A stretch of 64,000 bases of DNA from Epiperipatus broadwayi (taxonomy: Eukaryota > Onychophora > Udeonychophora > Euonychophora > Peripatidae): assembly GCA_028023455.1 (NCBI GenBank), contig JAQFVV010012394.1, positions 32,702,885-32,766,884 on the forward strand, in the 5' to 3' direction. The notes under the pieces were generated by a model, which was not told where the DNA came from, searched no databases, and worked only from the letters and a program-made list of their open reading frames with translations. Shown here piece by piece: positions 58,120 to 64,000 of the stretch (position 1 is its first letter; every line of letters begins with the position of its first letter). Position numbers and translations under genes: made by a program.

Positions 58120-58790
58120 TTGGAAGAGTTATCAGATGAAAGTAAGGAAGTAAAGACTAAAGTAAAGTTCAATGGATTTTCTCAAAAGATAAAAATAAAA
58201 ATTATGATGAGTTAGAAGTTAACAACTACAAATACTTTGGTTAGATTATTACTACAGATGGAAACATAATGCATAAAATTAATCATAGAATTAAACTTGG
58301 TTGAAGTGCTTTTTGATAAAAATAACAATATTAAAAGTTTTTTATAAATATGTTTTAACAGTTCTTATTTATGGATCTGAGACTTGGACACTTAATAGAA
58401 AGAAGATCAATACAAAGACTCAGACCACTCAAAGAAATATGGAAGAATGCAAGTTAGGAGTAACAAGAAGAGATCGAAAATATGATATATGGGTAAGAGA
58501 ACAAATAAGTGTTACTGACATCATTGAAAGAATTACAAGACTGAAGTGGAGTTGGGCTAAACACATTTTTAGAAGAGATTATAATAAATGGACAATTGAA
58601 GTGTTAAACTAGATTTTAAGAGATTGTAAAAGACCTAGAAGGAGACCACATGTGAGATGGTTAGATGAAATAAGAAAGTGTGCAGAGGTAATGTACAGAA
58701 GAGAGTCTAGAGATTGGAGAAGGTGGATTGAACTTGGAGAGACATTCATCCTGCAGTAGACTGATAATGGTTGATGATGATGATGAAATA
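58120..58790 (+). mobile_element. Non-LTR retrotransposon family 2, 3' end (best copy)
   Basis: C-terminal third of a LINE pol. LEELSDESKEVKTKVKF with a following frameshift, then MHKINHRIKLG, lead into the open stretch 58301-58612. It reads ILKVFYKYVLTVLIYGSETW, TLNRKKI, then LGVTRRDRKYDIWVREQISV, TDIIERITRLKWSWAKHIFR and RDYNKWTIEVLN. After one stop it continues RDCKRPRRRPHVRWLDEIRK and RRWIELGETFILQ, ending near TGATAATGG with (ATG)n. This is the tail that follows the RT in a common invertebrate non-LTR family. The RT is absent (5' truncation). Other copies in the window are at 20.6, 22.6 and 23.3 kb. Confidence 0.88.
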
Positions 58791-59126
58791 GAAAATAAAA
58801 TAAAAGTGTGAATGGAAAATTCCCAAATAAACTGTTATCAACAATCATAATTCTATGCACATGTGTAGAGTATCAAACAAAAACATGATCATTGGGAGTG
58901 GAAGATCAGCAGGAATAAGATATTAAAATATTTTAATTTAAGCAACACCCTAATTTTATGTGTTTAAAATTTAAATAAAAAGTTGCAGCTTAAATTCGAA
59001 GTAATAAAAAGAATCAGTTTTGATAAAAGATTTTAAAATGTATTTCTTTAAATTTGTTTGAAAATAGGTCTTACAAGTTTCATGTTAATCCACTTTAGAA
59101 TATATTAAGGTATTCATAACATATGA

Positions 59127-59127
59127 A

Positions 59128-59204
<77 letters not shown>
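59127..59204 (+). repeat. (ATG)n / (AAT)n compound microsatellite
   Basis: About 37 bases of ATG repeats run directly into about 40 bases of AAT repeats. LINE family 2 copies in this window also end in ATG repeats, so the seed may have come from a retroposon tail. Confidence 0.95.
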
Positions 59205-59209
59205 CATAT

Positions 59210-60005
59210 TATAAATGATTTTCATATTATGTTAAAGAATGGAAAGAGCCTGCCAAATAGCAAATAATTTAATAAATGATAAAGATTTGATTTTCTAAAT
59301 ATTCACAATTAAAACCAGTTAAAATTAAATCGATGTCACAATTACTAGAATGGAATTAAGTTTACATTAGTGCATAATTACTGGGTGTATAATGCAAATT
59401 TCAATACATGAAATGCTTGTTTTTGGAAATAAATTGACATTAATTTTGAAAATGTATATCAATATTAAAATGATTTGGAATTATTCATGACCCATTTTAT
59501 TGAAATAAAGTTAATGAGATAGAAAGTATTGAATAATCAGAATTTATTTTTATAACATAATCATTTATAATTTATTATTGGGATTGCAACTAATTTGGAT
59601 GAATCATGTTAAGTACTAACAGAAGGATTTGGATAAATAAGTGCAGAGTGAGAAGTATATTTATCTTAGCAAATAATATTGATTATAATGTTGATGATAA
59701 AGTTATTTCTATGTGCCATATGTGGATAATGTAGCTCTGCTATATATGTCTCTAAAGATGTTTTGAATGGCTAATTTATATGATATGCCTTTTTGGGGTT
59801 AAAGATTTAGAATTTTTTTATGTATTTGGTAATGTTTGATGAATGTTGGATTAATGATCTGAGAATGCAATTTTATTATATAATGATACCTACAAGGTAT
59901 TTTAACTCTGATATCTTTTAATTGGGTTATGCAATGTAGTCTTTAGTATTAAGATGGTAATATCAAATGAATAAGAAACTTTAAAGCCATGATCATGAAA
60001 TTAGC
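59210..60005. other. Intergenic, no gene seen
   Basis: AT-rich sequence lacking recognisable repeats or exons. Confidence 0.4.
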
Positions 60006-60009
60006 CAAT

Positions 60010-60530
60010 AAATGGTGTAAATAATGTACAAAATTTGAACTGTTTATTTTGTTTTGAGGATTCCAGTAACAGAAACCAGTCTGAGGTTGGGGGAAATCTA
60101 CAAAGCTTAGATTAAGAGTTTGTTTTGCAAGCTCTATATATAAGTTTTGTAAACACAAGCTTATTAAATTAGGTCATGTAACATCTGACTTGGATTTTTT
60201 TTTTTAATTTTTTTTTTTGCTATGATGGCTTTTGTGATTTTATATTGCTAAAGCTATTAATATATGGTGTATCTGAACTTAATTCAGTCCCATATGGCTA
60301 TTTAAGTTAGATAGCTGGATTGGAAGACATATGGATGTCTGAAAATTTCAGATTTTCTACTTAATAGTTATACATTAGATAAAGTGCTGGGCTTATCCTA
60401 ATATTTTTAATCTAATGATTGAATATCCTAGCACCTTACTGATGAAGCCAGAAGTAGAAAACAGTCTGAGGTTGGGGGTATTCTACAAAGCTTGTTAAGA
60501 GTTTGTTTTGCAAGCTCTATATATACACAT
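60010..60530 (-). repeat. Family K repeat, inverted copy with partial duplicate
   Basis: AAGCTTATTAAATTAGGTCA (60157-60176), TTTAAGTTAGATAGCTGGAT, GACATATGGATGTCTGAAAA and TTCAGATTTTCTACTTAATA are the inverse of 16835-17215. The end segment CAGTCTGAGGTTGGGGG ... AGAGTTTGTTTTGCAAGCTC occurs twice, at about 60077-60138 and 60452-60522, so one copy has inserted beside or into another. Confidence 0.8.
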
Positions 60531-60794
60531 AATTTTCTGTCTTTTTACTAATTAATCAAATATTGTCAATAAACTCTCAGAAACCCTTTAATAGCAGCAC
60601 AGAAAAGGGTGGTGGAAAGTACATTAACAACATTTTTTAATTCATGTTTTATATATATATATAATGTATTTAATTATATTATTATCCAATGCCCCCAGCC
60701 TTGGAAAGGCCATCTTTTTTTCTAATTCGTTGCTTTAACAAATTTTTTTTAAAGATTTGATGTAAATTAAACAAAAGATTTTAATATTTTTAGT

Positions 60795-60808
60795 CCACTA
60801 GAGGGAGC
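60795..60808 (+). promoter_or_regulatory. CTCF-like motif
   Basis: CCACTAGAGGGAGC closely resembles the core CTCF binding motif (CCAC-N-AG-N-GGG form). It lies in a locally GC-richer, low-repeat stretch (60690-60890), followed by a small TCCCCTAGTTTAGGGGA hairpin at 60848-60864. A single motif match is suggestive only. Confidence 0.35.
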
Positions 60809-60899
60809 CAAGGACTCCATATTACTCTGTTACTGGCTCCCTGCTTTAATTCCTTTTCCCCTAGTTTAGGGGAATGGATTTCTTCACAAGTATACCTAG

Positions 60900-62090
60900 T
60901 TAAAAGAGTAATTTGTTAGCTCTCTTTTCATACATGACTTTAGTCATCATCTGATCACAAGTAAGAATAATCACTTTTTTTCTTAAAAACGCTATGAAAA
61001 TTAAATGGAAATTGTTAGAGATTATTATAAAGATATCAATTTTAAAAGAAAACTTAGTTCCTCTCATCTTTGGTGAGTGAATAAGGATATCTGAGTGTTG
61101 GGGGGGGGGGGTCCCCGAAAGCCTAAATCCTAGTTCTTTTTGCAGGTGGAACTAGGCTGAGAGGGCTATGAAGATCGTTGCTAATGTTTATATCTCACAC
61201 ATAAAAAGAAATAATAACGTTTTTCATTGTCATTTAAATGTGTAAGTTATAAATCAAAGATTTTCAAGGAAAATGCAGTTGAAACTAAAATGATTTCTTA
61301 AATGAAGGTTATTTCATCTAATTTATCAGTGAAAGACAAAAAAGCTGGGGGGGGGGAGGCTGGTATGAGAATAGTTTCTAATTCTGACTCTCTCAGTTAA
61401 AAGGTAAATAATAATGTGAGTCTTTATTAATCATCTTTAATGATAACTTTGGAGCATTTAAAACACTTGTTCACCTCATGGATTAATGTTACAGGTTATT
61501 ACGGAGAAGTTAAAATCTGACACTTTGGTTTTTTATAACACCTTATATAAATCAACAGCTGATCTGTGAAACTATGAAACAATGGATATATAGCACATAA
61601 TAAAAATATGTAATAACTAAAAGATATACTAAACCTCTTGTTTCAAAAAAAAAAAAAGTTCTGAGTAGTGACGTGTATAAAACATAATACAAACATGAAA
61701 TTACTGGAGTATACACTTAAGACTTTGATTTGAGAAGCAAGGAGAAGAGCCATATACATTGAAAATCTAAGGACATCTACAGACAAATTGTTTGTTGTAT
61801 ACACTTAGGAAAAACCATTGGTTAAACTTTGTAAAACAGGAAAATAATATGATCAGCCTAGATAATCAAACTAAAACTATGTGTGACAAGGTAATAATTG
61901 CCAATGTAATAATATTATAGTAATAAATTATTTGAAAAAAAAAAAGATTTTAATATTATATAAAGAATTTTGAGAAATTCACAATTGGAAAAAAATATTT
62001 GGAACAATCTGATCTGTTTGGGGCAGCTCAAGAATGTATGTGGTAAAGTAATAATAAAAGTAAATTAAAATTTAAAGTATTAAATATATA
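60900..62090. other. Intergenic with poly-G tracts
   Basis: G-runs of 12 (61100-61111) and 10 (61347-61356) lie within a low-repeat stretch. TTCTTTTTGCAGGTGG near 61135-61150 resembles a splice acceptor but no exon follows convincingly. Confidence 0.4.
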
Positions 62091-62099
62091 CCTGTTATA

Positions 62100-62178
62100 T
62101 TTGATGTGTGCCAGTTATGGACAACTGTTTAAGTTTATTAATAATGGGACAGTTGTGAATTTGGCACATGACAGGTTG
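62100..62178. repeat. Short imperfect inverted repeat
   Basis: GTGTGCCAGTTATGGACAAC (from 62106) pairs with ACAGTTGTGAATTTGGCACA (about 62149-62168), with a short A/T centre. No related copy was noticed. Confidence 0.55.
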
Positions 62179-62179
62179 T

Positions 62180-64000
62180 GAACATGACTCGTGATTACCT
62201 TACAGAGAAACATTCATACATCCATTAATCAGACTACAGACAAAATTGGAATTTTATGTATAAGATAGTATACAAATATTATAACAATGTATAAATAATT
62301 AATAATTATTATTATGTTAATATTTAAAACTGCTTAATCAGGTTTTCAATTCATTTTGTCATGGTTTAAGCATTATATATGTGGATTCAAATGGCTTTAC
62401 TGCTTGAGACTTTATAAGAAGCTTAATCTCAAACTGCTAATTCAGAAAGTGGTCCAAGGAATTAGATTCCAGAGTCTGACCTTCTGCGAATTGGACAAAA
62501 ACATATCTATATTATAAATAAGTAATGAATATTTGATTATTGAACAAATAAACTTCAATGATTATTTATATATATATTTGTAGACTCCTCAAATATTATC
62601 ATCTTTTGTTAAGTTAATATCTTACAAGAAGTTATATTAATTGTTGGTTTTGTTATAGTTAAAGTCAATGCACTGTACCATATGTGTTTGTGTTATTTAC
62701 ATTGACTTTTTGAGATCACGAATTTCATCTGAATATTAAAAAATGCAAAATATTAAATTTTTTATATGTCAACTTATTTCAGGTTATTTTTATATTCTTG
62801 TATAGTTTTCTGACATGATTAATTTCTTCCCCATTATTAAATGTGAAAAGTTGTATAATAAACATTTGACATTATACAGAAAAACATACCAACACAATTT
62901 TTGTTTTTAAAATGTACTCATATCTCTAAGGTAATATTTTAGTCAACTTTGACATGCAACCATTCCCTTATATTTGAGAACTTTATTTTATAACAGGTCA
63001 TGGTGGTGTTACTCTGACTAGACACCAAGACAAACTGTAAGACTATGTTCTGTGTAGAAGTGCAGTTAACATAAAGATATGCTATCTGAATCTATAATAT
63101 CAATTTTAAAAAGTATAATTATAAAATTGAACGTGAATGGCATGTTATTGGAAAATGGTATGCCATTGGCAAAAATAATTTATTATGACAAGAAAATATG
63201 CTGCTATATGGATGTTAAATGTGGACTTGTAATAGATGAGCAGAAGAAATATTTCAGACCAAATAGCAAACTATGAATAAAGATATATAGAATAATATGA
63301 AACGCACATTAAAAGTGAAAAATTCAGGTGAGAAAAAAATTGCATTATGGGTACTAATAAATTAAATGACCAGTTTTAAAATGTTGCTAAAGACTAATGA
63401 AAAAAAGTTTATTAAATTTTAAACAAGTACTTAAAAGATAATACAAGATTTAAAAAGATATACTATATAAAAAAGATAAATAACATTAGGAAATTTTATC
63501 TTTTAAAAACAAAATTGCATTTTTTCTATCGTCTGTTGTATATTTACTACTGTATTTGGCCTTTAGTGTTTAGTGAAGCTATATATGTGCTTGCATCTAT
63601 ATACTTCAAATCAGCAATTTAAAAAATTACCAAGACATTGTAAAAAGTAAATATTTTATTTAAATAATGTTAAAATTTGACTGTAACCTCCAGTTGAAGA
63701 TAGCTGAAAAAAAGGCGGGTGGGAGGCATTAAATGGAAACCTGGGACTATAATCAGAAGTTTCTTAACATCTTTCACTTCAGCAACAAGTGCTGCTCGAA
63801 GAAGATGACTTTGTAGACTTCTGGAATTAAGATCATAATTTAGTTTTATTTGTTATAATTTGAAATAACTGTAAAAAAAAAAAAAAAACAATTACACACA
63901 TATTCACCCTGGCTTCAAGAAATCTCAATTGATATTTTAGTTAAAACTATCAGATAATTGAAAAGAAACATTGTGATGTTTTTTTGATTTTAAGCTCAGA
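62180..64000. other. Intergenic, no gene seen
   Basis: The plus-strand open stretch 63079-63276 has no recognisable domain and biased A/T codons. No repeat family was assigned. Confidence 0.45.

Noticed and set aside
61135-61150. Splice acceptor with downstream exon
   Set aside because: The polypyrimidine-CAG pattern is present but the following frames close quickly and nothing recognisable follows.
63079-63276. 65-codon plus-strand ORF
   Set aside because: No domain, no neighbouring exon signals and AT-biased codons; indistinguishable from a chance frame.

Overview
This is about 64 kb of very AT-rich (roughly three-quarters A+T by eye) animal nuclear DNA with no intact host gene that I can support. 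A metazoan source is indicated by many retroelement remnants (Penelope-like elements and at least three non-LTR lineages), several tRNA-derived SINE families, abundant fold-back repeats, long (TA)n, (ATCT)n-like and (ATG)n/(AAT)n microsatellites, and a decayed copy of an animal GH65 collagen-glucosidase gene. Short reading frames, no operons and no Shine-Dalgarno patterning rule out a prokaryote. An AT-rich invertebrate is most likely; I cannot name the phylum from sequence alone.

Layout: 1-3.5 kb is AT-rich filler with SINE-tail fragments. 3.5-4.4 kb is a broken Penelope-like element (+). 5.4-6.5 kb is a (TA)n tract next to a non-LTR C-terminus (-). 8.4-9.6 kb holds short tRNA-like SINEs; 9.7-10.7 kb a fold-back remnant and a tandem array of a hammerhead-like motif; 11.2-11.6 kb a near-perfect fold-back. 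13.2-15.0 kb is a decayed APE-type LINE (-) with a SINE nested inside it, followed by the C-terminus of an L1/Tx1-like LINE (+) at 15.4-16.8 kb. 17.2-18.7 kb is lower-repeat, CpG-containing sequence with diverged tandem repeats and a weak promoter/exon candidate. 20-23.5 kb contains several copies of a second LINE family. 23.7-24.3 kb (-) is a pseudogene of protein-glucosylgalactosylhydroxylysine glucosidase (PGGHG/ATHL1). 25.3-25.8 kb is a SINE fold-back. 27.1-27.8 kb is a CpG-enriched patch with a small ORF. 32.8-34.6 kb contains fold-back elements. 35.9-36.9 kb is a LINE copy (-). 37-39.2 kb is direct repeats plus a second Penelope-like element (-) with a YMDD reverse-transcriptase motif. 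39.4-41.5 kb is CpG-containing sequence with YY1-like motifs. 42.8-43.45 kb is an ATCT-type microsatellite. 43.7-44.2 kb is an unusually GC-rich block. 47-52 kb has five fold-back or palindromic elements. 54.5-54.8 kb has a fold-back and a perfect 77-bp tandem duplication. 57-59.2 kb has a fold-back, the best copy of the second LINE family and a long microsatellite. 60-60.5 kb has repeats, and 60.8 kb a CTCF-like motif.

The genes do not work together as a system: almost everything recognisable is dead mobile DNA. The most interesting non-coding pattern is a family of at least twelve elements sharing CTGAAGA/CTGATGA ... hairpin ... GAAAC. The intervening hairpin covaries between copies, and the arrangement recalls a hammerhead-ribozyme core, although a complete ribozyme cannot be shown from the sequence read by eye.
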